This document shows, piece by piece, positions 45,666-52,832 of a stretch of 64,000 nucleotides of DNA (its first letter is position 1; each line of letters begins with the position of its first letter). The position numbers and the translations under genes were made by a program. The stretch is from Candidatus Gastranaerophilales bacterium (GTDB lineage Bacteria > Cyanobacteriota > Vampirovibrionia > Gastranaerophilales > Gastranaerophilaceae): positions 19,640-83,639 of the forward strand of contig CALURJ010000006.1 of assembly GCA_944323145.1 (NCBI GenBank). Reading direction: 5' to 3'. Below the pieces are notes generated by a model. That model searched no databases, was not told where the DNA came from, and saw only the letters and a program-made list of their open reading frames with translations.

Positions 45666-46402
45666 AAAAAGTATTATTAACAACATTGGTTTTAGGGTTG
45701 GTAGCAGGCTTTGCTCCTATCTCAACGAAGGCTGTAGCAGATGTGGTTGAAAGAGGTTTTGTTTCCGTAAACACTTCCGCAAATACTGAAATTACACCGG
45801 ATGTGGCTGACATTTCAATAGCTGTCCAAACTTTTGATAACAAATCACTTCAAAAAGCAACCACTGAAAATAAAGAAATTTCAGAAAAAGTTATCACAGC
45901 CCTAAAAGGAATGATTAACACTTCAAACGGAGATTACGTTAAAACAATGGATTACAGTGCATCTCCCCTTTACACATATTCAGGAAATAAAAGAAACTTC
46001 GACAAATATCAGGTATCAAATACCGTAATTGTCCACACAAAATCAATTGATAAAGTCGGAGAAATGATTGATAAAGCAATTTCATTAGGAGCTACAAATG
46101 TTGATAATCTTGCGTTGTCAGTTTCAAAATATGATGATGAATGCAACCAGCTTCTTGTAAAAGCTACCCAAAAAGCAAGAAGTAGAGCTGACATCCTTGC
46201 AAAATCAGCTTCTACAACAGTCACAGGAGTACGTTCTTTGAATGTAAGCTGCAGTGCAAACAATTCAATAACTCCTCAGTATCGTATGCTCTCGGCAAAT
46301 ATCGGTGCAGCTGATATGGAAGCAAAATCAACAGCAACATCTATAGAAAAAGGAATTGTAAAGGTATACGCCACAGTTAACGCTACATTCTTTGTAAAAT
46401 AA
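45662..46402 (+). CDS. Periplasmic SIMPL/DUF541-domain protein
   Basis: A 246-residue exported protein. Signal peptide MKKVLLTTLVLGLVAGFAPI, then the family start VSVNTSANTEITPDVADISI, KSLQKATTENKEISEKVI, TYSGNKRNFDKYQVSNTV and KARSRADILAKS. SIMPL/DUF541 proteins (E. coli YggE type) are envelope proteins tied to oxidative stress or surface functions, with no proven reaction. Coupled to the small membrane protein; AAAAAGGAG lies upstream of the ATG. Confidence 0.85.
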   Translation: MKKVLLTTLVLGLVAGFAPISTKAVADVVERGFVSVNTSANTEITPDVADISIAVQTFDNKSLQKATTENKEISEKVITALKGMINTSNGDYVKTMDYSASPLYTYSGNKRNFDKYQVSNTVIVHTKSIDKVGEMIDKAISLGATNVDNLALSVSKYDDECNQLLVKATQKARSRADILAKSASTTVTGVRSLNVSCSANNSITPQYRMLSANIGAADMEAKSTATSIEKGIVKVYATVNATFFVK

Positions 46403-46435
46403 GATTGCTGCTTTATTGATACAAATATATAAACT

Positions 46436-46474
46436 AAAAGAAAAGCTCAAAAATATTTTTGAGCTTTTCTTTTA
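46436..46474. terminator. Bidirectional terminator
   Basis: AAAAGAAAAGCTCAAAAA and its exact complement form a stem of about 17 bp with almost no loop, between the convergent SIMPL gene and the glycosyltransferase gene; it overlaps the latter's stop codon. Confidence 0.92.
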
Positions 46475-48085
46475 GCATTTACCTGCATCAATCTTATCAA
46501 TCAAATCATTGTAATTTTGATTAGAAGAATTCTTTGCATACCGTTTCAAACGGCGTTTTGCAATGGTTTTTAAATAATCTTTTTTCTCAGGATTTCCGTT
46601 TTTGATAAAAAAGAGCATTGCCTGTTTCCTGTGTTCAAACAAATCTTCATCGCTCTGACGGGCAAGGACATCTCCGAATGTTTCCGGCCTTGTTTTTCTG
46701 TCCCATTCATAAAGGGGAGTTTTTAAAAAACAGATAGTTTCTGCGTAAGACAAAATACACGGAGTCCATGAAACATCTTCATATTTTAACTTTCCGAGCG
46801 GATGCTCTTTTACAATGGAAGCTTTGTATAACTTGTTCCAGATAGCGCAGTTGTAATATCCAGGGGTATACATAATTTCAAGGTATTTATCAATATCAAC
46901 AGGGACATCCTCGGCAAACGGCAAGTCACAATGAATTGTGTAACCTTTATCCGTAATTCTGTAAAGCGGTGCAATTGCAATATCACATCCATTTTTCTCC
47001 GCAGAGTTATAAAGTTTGGAAATCATATCAGGACGGATTAAATCATCATTGTCCATAAATGCAATATATTTACCCTTTGCTTCTTTTATACCTCTGTTTC
47101 TTGCATCGGCAACACCGCCGTTTTCTTTCACTACAGATATGACATTTACATAATTTTTGTCATACCAGTCAATAATTTTTTGAGTTCCATCAGTACTGCC
47201 GTCATTAACTATAATAATTTCAAGATTAGAAAAATCAGATGCAAGAGCGCTGTCTATACTTCTTACAATATAATCCTGGGCATTATAAGCGGGAATAATC
47301 AGCGAAACTTCAGGTTTTTTATATCTTCTTATCCCGAGCGAAACTTTTTCCGACACTGCTGTGATAACACGTCCATTGATGGTGTTTACAAAAGCCTTTA
47401 TTATAAAATGAGTGCTCCCTTTGTAATCAAATAAAGACAAACAGTGGCATAACCTGTCAGTTGTTTCAAAAATCGGAGTTTCAGAGTTTTCAGTATAAAC
47501 AAGAAAGCCGTCAGATGTTCCTTCAAAATTCCAGGAAAGAAAAAGGTTATAATTAAAAGATTTATACACAGAAAGAGATACAAATCTGTTTGAATCACTA
47601 TTCACCACAGGAGATGAAGCAATAAATTCTCTGTTACCGTCCTCTTTTTTTACAAAAGGTTTAATCTTAAAATATTTTTCATCACAGGCTTCAATTTTTA
47701 TATAGTCGGTATCGGAATTTTTACACCCGTTAAATCCAACACCCGATTCATCCTTATAAAGTCTATAACCATCAGCCTGTTCATATTTACTGTAGACAAA
47801 TTTAATTTCATCCTTACTTTCATGAATTACTTCCACATCAACTTCATCAAAAAGAAACTGATGTCTGCCGGATTCAGCAATAACCCTGCCGTCCTTCAAA
47901 GCCTGAATAAAACATTCGTGCTCACCATACGGGAGAAGCGACAGCCTTAATGAAGTTTGCCCAGAAACAGATGCACATTCATAAAAAATGTCGTCCTTTT
48001 TCATAAAAAGCTTGTAGCAATCAGCTTTTATATCTATCCAGGACAAATATATCTTTGATTCCTTAATCTCTACAGTTAAATCCAT
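46472..48085 (-). CDS. Family 2 glycosyltransferase with N-terminal beta-sandwich modules
   Basis: A 537-residue protein. The C-terminal half is a GT2 (GT-A fold) domain: VSLIIPAYNAQDYIVRSID, IIIVNDGSTDGTQKII, NGGVADARNRGIKEAKGKYI and the metal site FMDNDDLIRPDM. The first 260 residues are three Fn3-like beta-sandwich units (e.g. KIYLSWIDIKADCYKLFMKKD, FVYSKYEQADGYRLYKDE, LFLSWNFEGTSDGFLVYTE). No signal peptide or membrane span is seen. Glycan and acceptor are unknown. The -10 (TGC-TATAAT) lies 17 bases before the ATG, giving a very short leader. Confidence 0.85.
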   Translation of the reverse strand: MDLTVEIKESKIYLSWIDIKADCYKLFMKKDDIFYECASVSGQTSLRLSLLPYGEHECFIQALKDGRVIAESGRHQFLFDEVDVEVIHESKDEIKFVYSKYEQADGYRLYKDESGVGFNGCKNSDTDYIKIEACDEKYFKIKPFVKKEDGNREFIASSPVVNSDSNRFVSLSVYKSFNYNLFLSWNFEGTSDGFLVYTENSETPIFETTDRLCHCLSLFDYKGSTHFIIKAFVNTINGRVITAVSEKVSLGIRRYKKPEVSLIIPAYNAQDYIVRSIDSALASDFSNLEIIIVNDGSTDGTQKIIDWYDKNYVNVISVVKENGGVADARNRGIKEAKGKYIAFMDNDDLIRPDMISKLYNSAEKNGCDIAIAPLYRITDKGYTIHCDLPFAEDVPVDIDKYLEIMYTPGYYNCAIWNKLYKASIVKEHPLGKLKYEDVSWTPCILSYAETICFLKTPLYEWDRKTRPETFGDVLARQSDEDLFEHRKQAMLFFIKNGNPEKKDYLKTIAKRRLKRYAKNSSNQNYNDLIDKIDAGKC

Positions 48086-48193
48086 AATTCTATTCCGAAA
48101 ATATTATAGCAGAAATCACATAATAGACAAAATTATTTATAAAAAATCATTTTTTTGATATAATAAAAATATAAGGATTACGGAGGGAAGTGT

Positions 48194-48547
48194 ATGTTAA
48201 AAAATTTAGTTATTGCATTATTATTAATGGGATTTATAACACCGGTTTTTGCGGAAGAAATAAATATGACACCGCAGGCAACTTTTTCAGGAACATTTAA
48301 CACAACACATCCCGCATATCCTCATTTGAAAAAACCGCTTTCTGCCTCTGATATTGTAGAAGAAGAAGGAGTAGACGATATAATGGGGCCAAAATCAGTC
48401 AGACAGATGGGAGATATAACACCATCAACAAATAAACAAACTCCAATGACATACAGCCAATTCCCTCAATATATGGACAGCTCTAACAGTATGATGATGA
48501 TGCAGGGCATACAGGGCGGAATGCAGAATATGTTTATGGGCTATTAG
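48194..48547 (+). CDS. Small secreted methionine-rich protein
   Basis: A 117-residue protein with signal peptide MLKNLVIALLLMGFITPVFA. The mature part is polar and probably unfolded, with the C-terminus rich in Met, Gln and Gly (SMMMMQGIQGGMQNMFMGY). Its family is not recognised. GGAGGGAAGTGT gives a strong ribosome site. It lies four bases before pabB, probably in the same transcript. Confidence 0.65.
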   Translation: MLKNLVIALLLMGFITPVFAEEINMTPQATFSGTFNTTHPAYPHLKKPLSASDIVEEEGVDDIMGPKSVRQMGDITPSTNKQTPMTYSQFPQYMDSSNSMMMMQGIQGGMQNMFMGY

Positions 48548-48551
48548 CCTG

Positions 48552-49895
48552 ATGATTATTTTTTCAGATAAAATTTTTCAAAATCCTGTGCAGGTTATTT
48601 CGGCATTTAATCAGGCGGGAATAAAAAAAGCTTTCAAGCTTATTGAAAAATTGAAACCAAAATATTATATTACCGGCTATATACGTTATGAGGCTTTTAC
48701 TGCAGAATCCTCACAATTTCCGCTTTTATATTTTGAAGTCTTTGACAAATTTCAAAATTACACCCCGCAAAAAAGACAAAACTTATATATTGACTGTAAA
48801 CCGGTTATAAGTTTTGAAGAATACGCTTCTGCATTAAAAAAAATAAAAAATGAAATATCGGAAGGTAATACATACGAAGTCAACTATACATACGATTATG
48901 AGATTGATTTTAAAGGAAATGATTTTGAGCTTTTTGAATTTCTGCTTAATACACAAAAAACACCTTATAATTTTTATATAAAAAATGACTATGATACGGT
49001 GCTCTCTTTTTCTCCGGAATTATTTTTTACCCTTCAAAATAATCATATAGTTACAAAACCCATGAAAGGTACTATAAAGCGCGGGAACAGTAAACAGGAA
49101 GATGAACTATTGAAAAATTTTCTGCATAATGATGAAAAAAATCGTGCGGAAAATGTTATGATAGTTGACTTACTAAGAAATGATCTGGGGCGTATTGCAA
49201 AAACCGGAAGTGTAAAGGTTACTAAACTGTTTGAAATAGAAACCCATAAAACTCTTCATCAAATGACATCACAGATTGAAGCGGATTTAAATTCAGACAC
49301 AACGTTATATGATATTTTTAAAGCCATTTTCCCTTGCGGTTCAATTACCGGAGCTCCAAAAATAAGTACAATGAAGATTATTGAAAAGGTCGAAAAAGGG
49401 GCAAGAAATATTTATTGCGGAGCAATAGGATTAATTAGTTCCGAAAAAACAATATTCAGCGTTCCTATAAGAATTCTGCAAAAACAATCAGACCAAAAAA
49501 ATTTTTATTGCAGAGTAGGCGGCGCAATAGTATGGGATTCGGATATTCAGGAAGAATGGGAAGAAACTGTTACAAAAACCAAATTTCTTAATACTGATTT
49601 TCAAATAATCGAAACCATAAAAATTGAAAACGGGAAATTACTGTTTGAAAAAGAACATTTTACAAGAATGGAAAAATGTGCAAAACACTTTGGATTTCAA
49701 TTCAAAAAACCTGCAGTTTCCGTTAAACAGGACGGAATTTTAAGATTACTGCTTAAAAGAAACGGAGAAATCAGCCAAGAGTACAAACCCTTAATTAATA
49801 ATAGAACAAATAAAATTACAATCTCTCCAATAAAGACAGACAGCTCAAATGAGTTTTTGTATTACAAAACAACTTACCGCCCCCTGGTTTTATGA
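48552..49895 (+). CDS. pabB: Aminodeoxychorismate synthase component I (pabB part of a frameshifted pabBC)
   Basis: Converts chorismate plus ammonia from PabA into 4-amino-4-deoxychorismate for folate. The chorismate-binding domain (about 1-350) shows KPMKGTIKRG, AENVMIVDLLRNDLGRIA, the PCGSITGAPKISTMKIIEKV signature and YCGAIGLIS. From about residue 355 (ETIKIENGKLLFEKEHFTRM) the protein enters a fused PabC aminotransferase domain including the PLP-lysine region FLYYKTTYRP, then reads out of frame and stops at 49893-49895. The PabB part is complete. There is no clear ribosome site; the start follows the upstream gene closely. Confidence 0.9.
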   Translation: MIIFSDKIFQNPVQVISAFNQAGIKKAFKLIEKLKPKYYITGYIRYEAFTAESSQFPLLYFEVFDKFQNYTPQKRQNLYIDCKPVISFEEYASALKKIKNEISEGNTYEVNYTYDYEIDFKGNDFELFEFLLNTQKTPYNFYIKNDYDTVLSFSPELFFTLQNNHIVTKPMKGTIKRGNSKQEDELLKNFLHNDEKNRAENVMIVDLLRNDLGRIAKTGSVKVTKLFEIETHKTLHQMTSQIEADLNSDTTLYDIFKAIFPCGSITGAPKISTMKIIEKVEKGARNIYCGAIGLISSEKTIFSVPIRILQKQSDQKNFYCRVGGAIVWDSDIQEEWEETVTKTKFLNTDFQIIETIKIENGKLLFEKEHFTRMEKCAKHFGFQFKKPAVSVKQDGILRLLLKRNGEISQEYKPLINNRTNKITISPIKTDSSNEFLYYKTTYRPLVL

Positions 49896-50166
49896 AGCAA
49901 TGAAAAAAATTGCAGCAGGCAAAATTTATGATGAAGTATTCTTTAACAAAAAAGGAGAACTGACAGAAGGAGCAAGAAGCAATATAATTCTTCAAATTAA
50001 CGGAAAATTATACACTCCGCCGGGGAAATGCGGTCTTTTAAAGGGAATTTACCTGAAATCAATGAAAAATGTACAGGAAAAAATTCTTTATAAATCAGAC
50101 CTTGAAAACGCAGAAAAAATATTCTGCGTAAATTCCGTACGCGGTATGGTTGAGGTAAAACTATGA
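49849..50166 (+). pseudogene. pabC: 3' part of the pabC (aminodeoxychorismate lyase) domain, out of frame
   Basis: This frame continues the PabC domain exactly where the pabB frame loses it: WFYEAMKKIAAGKIYDEVFF, then GELTEGARSNIILQINGKLY, TPPGKCGLLKG and CVNSVRGMVEV, all standard class IV lyase motifs. Joining the two frames requires removal of one C in the five-C run at 49880-49884. The fragment has no own ribosome site, so as written it is probably not made. It may be a true mutation, a slippery phase-variable tract, or a sequencing or assembly error. The downstream overlap with pabA (ATGA) shows the operon was designed as a unit. Confidence 0.8.
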
Positions 50167-50720
50167 TTTTGATAGATAATTACGATTCTTTTACATACAA
50201 TATTGTGCAATATCTTTTGAAACTTGGAATAAGACCTTTAGTATTTGAGAATGATAAAATAACTGCAGATGAATTATCAGCAATAAATTTTAAAAGTATA
50301 ATAATCTCTCCGGGCCCGGGCCGACCCGATAACGCAGGGATTTCAATTGATGTTATAAAGAATTTTTACGAAAAGAAAAAAATACTCGGTATATGTCTCG
50401 GACATCAGTGTATCGCAGAAGTTTTCGACGGGAAAACAGTTAAATCCCGCACTCCTTTCCATGGCAAAACATCCGAAATATATATTGATGAAACAAGTAA
50501 ACTTTTTAAAGGTATACCAAAAAAATTTAAAGTGACAAGGTATCATTCCCTTGAAGTAACTGATTTACCCGAATGTTTGAAGGTTACGGCGGTTACAAAA
50601 GGCCGTACAATAATGGCTCTTGAACATAAAAACCTGCCTGTTTACGGAGTACAGTTTCATCCTGAAGCAATACTGAGTGAATACGGACACAAATTAATAG
50701 AAAATTTTATAAGAATTTAA
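50163..50720 (+). CDS. pabA: Glutamine amidotransferase of aminodeoxychorismate/anthranilate synthase
   Basis: Provides ammonia from glutamine to PabB. The 185-residue class I amidotransferase shows MILIDNYDSFTYNIVQYL, SPGPGRPDNAG, the nucleophile in GICLGHQ (Cys 78), RYHSLEV and the His-Glu pair in GVQFHPEAI. The ATG overlaps the preceding stop. Context (fused pabB-pabC) favours PabA, although such subunits can also serve TrpE. Confidence 0.92.
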   Translation: MILIDNYDSFTYNIVQYLLKLGIRPLVFENDKITADELSAINFKSIIISPGPGRPDNAGISIDVIKNFYEKKKILGICLGHQCIAEVFDGKTVKSRTPFHGKTSEIYIDETSKLFKGIPKKFKVTRYHSLEVTDLPECLKVTAVTKGRTIMALEHKNLPVYGVQFHPEAILSEYGHKLIENFIRI

Positions 50721-50739
50721 AGCTTTTCCATTACGAATT

Positions 50740-51480
50740 TTATAACTTCACAACCGCGCTGTGCCTGTTTGTTGTAGCATTTTCTTTTCTGTAAGAAAAG
50801 AAAAGTTCATTGTTACAAACCGTACAGTAAGGGCATACATCTATATTTTCATCTTTCAAACCGGACTCAATAAGCTGTCTTTTATTTATCCCTTTTAAAT
50901 CCACAAATATGCTGCCCTGACGGATTTCAGACAATCCGTCAAAGTTTCTAACAGATACCATTAGCTGTCTGTAAACATCTTCACCGACATTATAACAGCA
51001 AAATGATATTGCAGGGCCTATAGCCGCTTTTAAATTAAGCGGGCTGCTTCCAAACTCATCTTTCATTTTTTGGACTGTTTTTGCAGAAATCTGTCCTGCA
51101 GTGCCGCGCCAGCCCGCATGGGAAACCGCTGCAATTTTATTTATCGGGTCATAAATTATTACAGGGGTGCAGTCCGCAAAATTCAAATAAACCGCCTGAA
51201 CATTGTTTGCCAATATCAGACCGTCAGTATCAGGGTAAGATGAAACGTCTATTTTTGCAACATCTACATTTGAAGTATGAGTTTGGGAAGGGTGGATTAA
51301 ATCCCCCTCATCAATTCCAAAATATTTACAAATATCTTTTTTATTATTCTCAACAATTGGCTCAAATTCAGGTTCTTTAGTTTTTATAACACTTTCCCGA
51401 GTTGTAAAAAAATGGTTTAAACCATTAAGAACAGAGCTTTTTAATATTTTCTTACCGTTAATCTCTTCAAAATAAAACAT
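50740..51480 (-). CDS. yfiH: YfiH/laccase-domain purine nucleoside phosphorylase family protein
   Basis: A 246-residue member of the multicopper polyphenol oxidase-like (DUF152, YfiH/YlmD) family, shown elsewhere to act as purine nucleoside phosphorylase/adenosine deaminase or in cell-wall quality control. Motifs: HPSQTHTSNV (zinc His), NFADCTPVIIYDP (Cys), AAVSHAGWRGTAGQI (His), and AAIGPAISFCCYNVG. Predicted leaderless: TGG-TATAAA lies six bases before the ATG, with no ribosome site. Confidence 0.88.
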   Translation of the reverse strand: MFYFEEINGKKILKSSVLNGLNHFFTTRESVIKTKEPEFEPIVENNKKDICKYFGIDEGDLIHPSQTHTSNVDVAKIDVSSYPDTDGLILANNVQAVYLNFADCTPVIIYDPINKIAAVSHAGWRGTAGQISAKTVQKMKDEFGSSPLNLKAAIGPAISFCCYNVGEDVYRQLMVSVRNFDGLSEIRQGSIFVDLKGINKRQLIESGLKDENIDVCPYCTVCNNELFFSYRKENATTNRHSAVVKL

Positions 51481-51486
51481 AAGATA

Positions 51487-51495
51487 TTTATACCA
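51487..51495 (-). promoter_or_regulatory. Extended -10 promoter, leaderless start (yfiH)
   Basis: TGG-TATAAA (51495-51487), then TATCTT and the ATG at 51480. Confidence 0.55.
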
Positions 51496-51563
51496 TAAAA
51501 GATTAATTGCACAAATTCTTCAAATATGTTAAAATCTCTGACGAAATAAAAAAGGAGAGTTAT

Positions 51564-52199
51564 ATGAAAGAAATATTCAAAAAATGTCTGGTTGAATTTA
51601 TAGGAACATTTTTCCTTGTATTAACAATCGGATGTTCCCTGTTCCCGAATGGGAATCCCAGTTTTCCGCCAATGGCAATAGGTTTTGTATTAATGGTAAT
51701 GGTTTACGCAGGCGGGCACGTATCAGGCGGACACTATAACCCTGCCGTATCATTCGCCGCAGCTATCAGAGGGGCATTAGGATGGAAAGATTTTATCCCG
51801 TATATTATTGCTCAATTTATCGCAGGCGCTCTTGCTGCACTGCTTGTCGGATATCTTGTTGTAATCCCCCCTTACTCAAACGAAACATCTTATAGTATAT
51901 TGCCGATGGTTATTTGCGAATTTTTATTTACTTTTGCATTATGCTATGTTGTTTTGCATACTGCAACATCTGAAGATACAAAAGGAAATTCCTATTTTGG
52001 GCTTGCAATAGGTTCAATCGTACTTGTAGGTTTGCTCGCTACGGCAGGAACATGTTACGGGGCATTTAACCCTGCGGTTGCTCTCGGTATTTTTACTATG
52101 GGAATTACGCAGACAAAACTTATACTTGCAACTCTTTTAACAAACTTTGTTGCAGGAGCTGCTGCTGCGGGAGTTTATAAAATAACTTCAAATGATTAG
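51564..52199 (+). CDS. Aquaporin/MIP family channel
   Basis: A 211-residue membrane channel for water or small neutral solutes. Six hydrophobic helices and the two half-helix loops with NPA are present: GGHYNPAVSFAAAIRG and AFNPAVALGIFTMG. The start at 51564 has AAGGAGAG 6 bases upstream; the longer frame upstream is unconserved. The overall type is closer to aquaporins than to glycerol facilitators, but solute choice cannot be proved. Confidence 0.93.
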   Translation: MKEIFKKCLVEFIGTFFLVLTIGCSLFPNGNPSFPPMAIGFVLMVMVYAGGHVSGGHYNPAVSFAAAIRGALGWKDFIPYIIAQFIAGALAALLVGYLVVIPPYSNETSYSILPMVICEFLFTFALCYVVLHTATSEDTKGNSYFGLAIGSIVLVGLLATAGTCYGAFNPAVALGIFTMGITQTKLILATLLTNFVAGAAAAGVYKITSND

Positions 52200-52210
52200 T
52201 TTAAGCTCTC

Positions 52211-52239
52211 TTGAAAACTAAAAATAAATATGTTATAAT
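52211..52239 (+). promoter_or_regulatory. Promoter of putative antisense RNA (locus 2)
   Basis: TTGAAA (52211-52216), 17 bases, TATAAT (52234-52239) with an extended -10 TGT just before. Eleven of twelve consensus positions match. Confidence 0.75.
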
Positions 52240-52245
52240 AAAAAT

Positions 52246-52350
52246 ATAGGGGAGTCGGTCAAGTTCTGACTCAACTCAACCGACTGTCGCACCTATAAGA
52301 ATAAATAAGCTAATTTAATTAAAATCTCTAGTACGCCTAGAGATTTTTTT
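52246..52350 (+). ncRNA. Putative 105-nt small RNA antisense to a 24-codon ORF
   Basis: It starts six bases after a near-consensus extended promoter and ends in a strong terminator. TATAGG (52245-52250) pairs with CCTATA (52292-52297) and AGTCGGT (52253-52259) with ACCGACT (52279-52285), giving a long stem with a 19-base loop. No protein frame and no known RNA family were recognised. It covers 58 of the 75 bases of the convergent small ORF at 52293-52367, as an antitoxin RNA would. Confidence 0.6.
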
Positions 52351-52367
52351 ATTAGTTCTCTATCCAT
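52293..52367 (-). CDS. Putative 24-residue amphipathic/hydrophobic peptide (type I toxin-like)
   Basis: Frame from ATG (52367) to TAG (52295-52293). The peptide begins MDRELIKKSLGVLEI and ends in a hydrophobic stretch LIKLAYLFL. The ribosome site is strong: GAGAGGAGG lies four bases before the ATG. That same GGAGGTT is perfectly complementary to AACCTCC 40 bases earlier in the leader, so translation should be blocked until refolding. An antisense RNA covers most of the frame. The peptide family is unknown; short length leaves doubt. Confidence 0.5.
   Translation of the reverse strand: MDRELIKKSLGVLEILIKLAYLFL
52321..52350. terminator. Bidirectional terminator shared by both RNAs, locus 2
   Basis: AAAATCTCTAG, TACGC, CTAGAGATTTT followed by more T (to 52350): 11-bp perfect stem. 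On the minus strand the same hairpin ends in TTTTAATT. Confidence 0.9.
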
Positions 52368-52437
52368 ATAACCTCCTCTCTCGCCCTATTGTCGCTGTAT
52401 AGTTCGTGTGCGCTTCGGAGGTTCGGGCGTTCCCTAT
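52368..52437 (-). promoter_or_regulatory. Pseudoknotted leader sequestering the Shine-Dalgarno
   Basis: In minus-strand RNA CGCCC (52429-52425) pairs with GGGCG (52386-52382), and AACCTCC (52423-52417) pairs with GGAGGTT (52376-52370). The two helices interleave, forming an H-type pseudoknot. The second helix contains the whole Shine-Dalgarno of the small ORF. Confidence 0.6.
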
Positions 52438-52443
52438 GAATTA

Positions 52444-52472
52444 ATTATAGGATAAATATTTATAAAGTGCAA
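52444..52472 (-). promoter_or_regulatory. Promoter of the small ORF transcript (locus 2)
   Basis: TTGCAC (52472-52467), 17 bases, TATAAT (52449-52444) on the minus strand, giving a leader of about 70 nt before the ATG. Confidence 0.65.
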
Positions 52473-52510
52473 TATTTTTAAAATTCTTTATCCCTAATTA
52501 GAGAACTTAA

Positions 52511-52801
52511 TCATAACTGTAATCCTTTATTCTCATCCATAAAACATTGACAGGTAGGGCTTAATGTTCCGTCGCAGCATTTTGTACGTCCACCGGAACA
52601 GCCGCAAACTCCGCCATGACGGGAGCAACACCCGCTACGGTTATTGTCAGATAATTGCATGAATTGCTGCAGGGAACTACGTGCGTAGCACCCGCGGCCT
52701 GCCATTAGGTTTTCATCATAACTTACTGTTTGATTTGAATAAATCTGTACTCCTAAACAAAAAAATGCGATTAATGCGAAAACAAATAAAAACTTTTTCA
52801 T
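52511..52801 (-). CDS. Small secreted cysteine-rich protein
   Basis: A 96-residue protein with signal peptide MKKFLFVFALIAFFCLG. The mature part carries nine Cys, eight of them in the C-terminal NRSGCCSRHGGVCGC, KCCDGTLSPTC and QCF segments, a compact CCxxHGG..C.C..G...CCDGT.SP.C pattern also seen in proteins next to or fused to secreted nucleases. It probably forms a disulfide-stabilised domain or binds metal. It is alone and divergent from the hydrolase gene. Confidence 0.7.
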   Translation of the reverse strand: MKKFLFVFALIAFFCLGVQIYSNQTVSYDENLMAGRGCYARSSLQQFMQLSDNNRSGCCSRHGGVCGCSGGRTKCCDGTLSPTCQCFMDENKGLQL

Positions 52802-52817
52802 ATAAATTACTCCTTTG

Positions 52818-52826
52818 TGCTATTAT
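52818..52826 (+). promoter_or_regulatory. Extended -10 promoter, leaderless start (exported hydrolase)
   Basis: TGC-TATTAT (52818-52826), then ATTAAC and ATG at 52833; no Shine-Dalgarno. Confidence 0.55.
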
Positions 52827-52832
52827 ATTAAC

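Noticed and set aside
52246..52350. Manganese (yybP-ykoY) riboswitch, because of GGGGAGTCGGTC
   Set aside because: The downstream conserved parts are missing, the RNA ends in its own terminator, and no gene follows on this strand.
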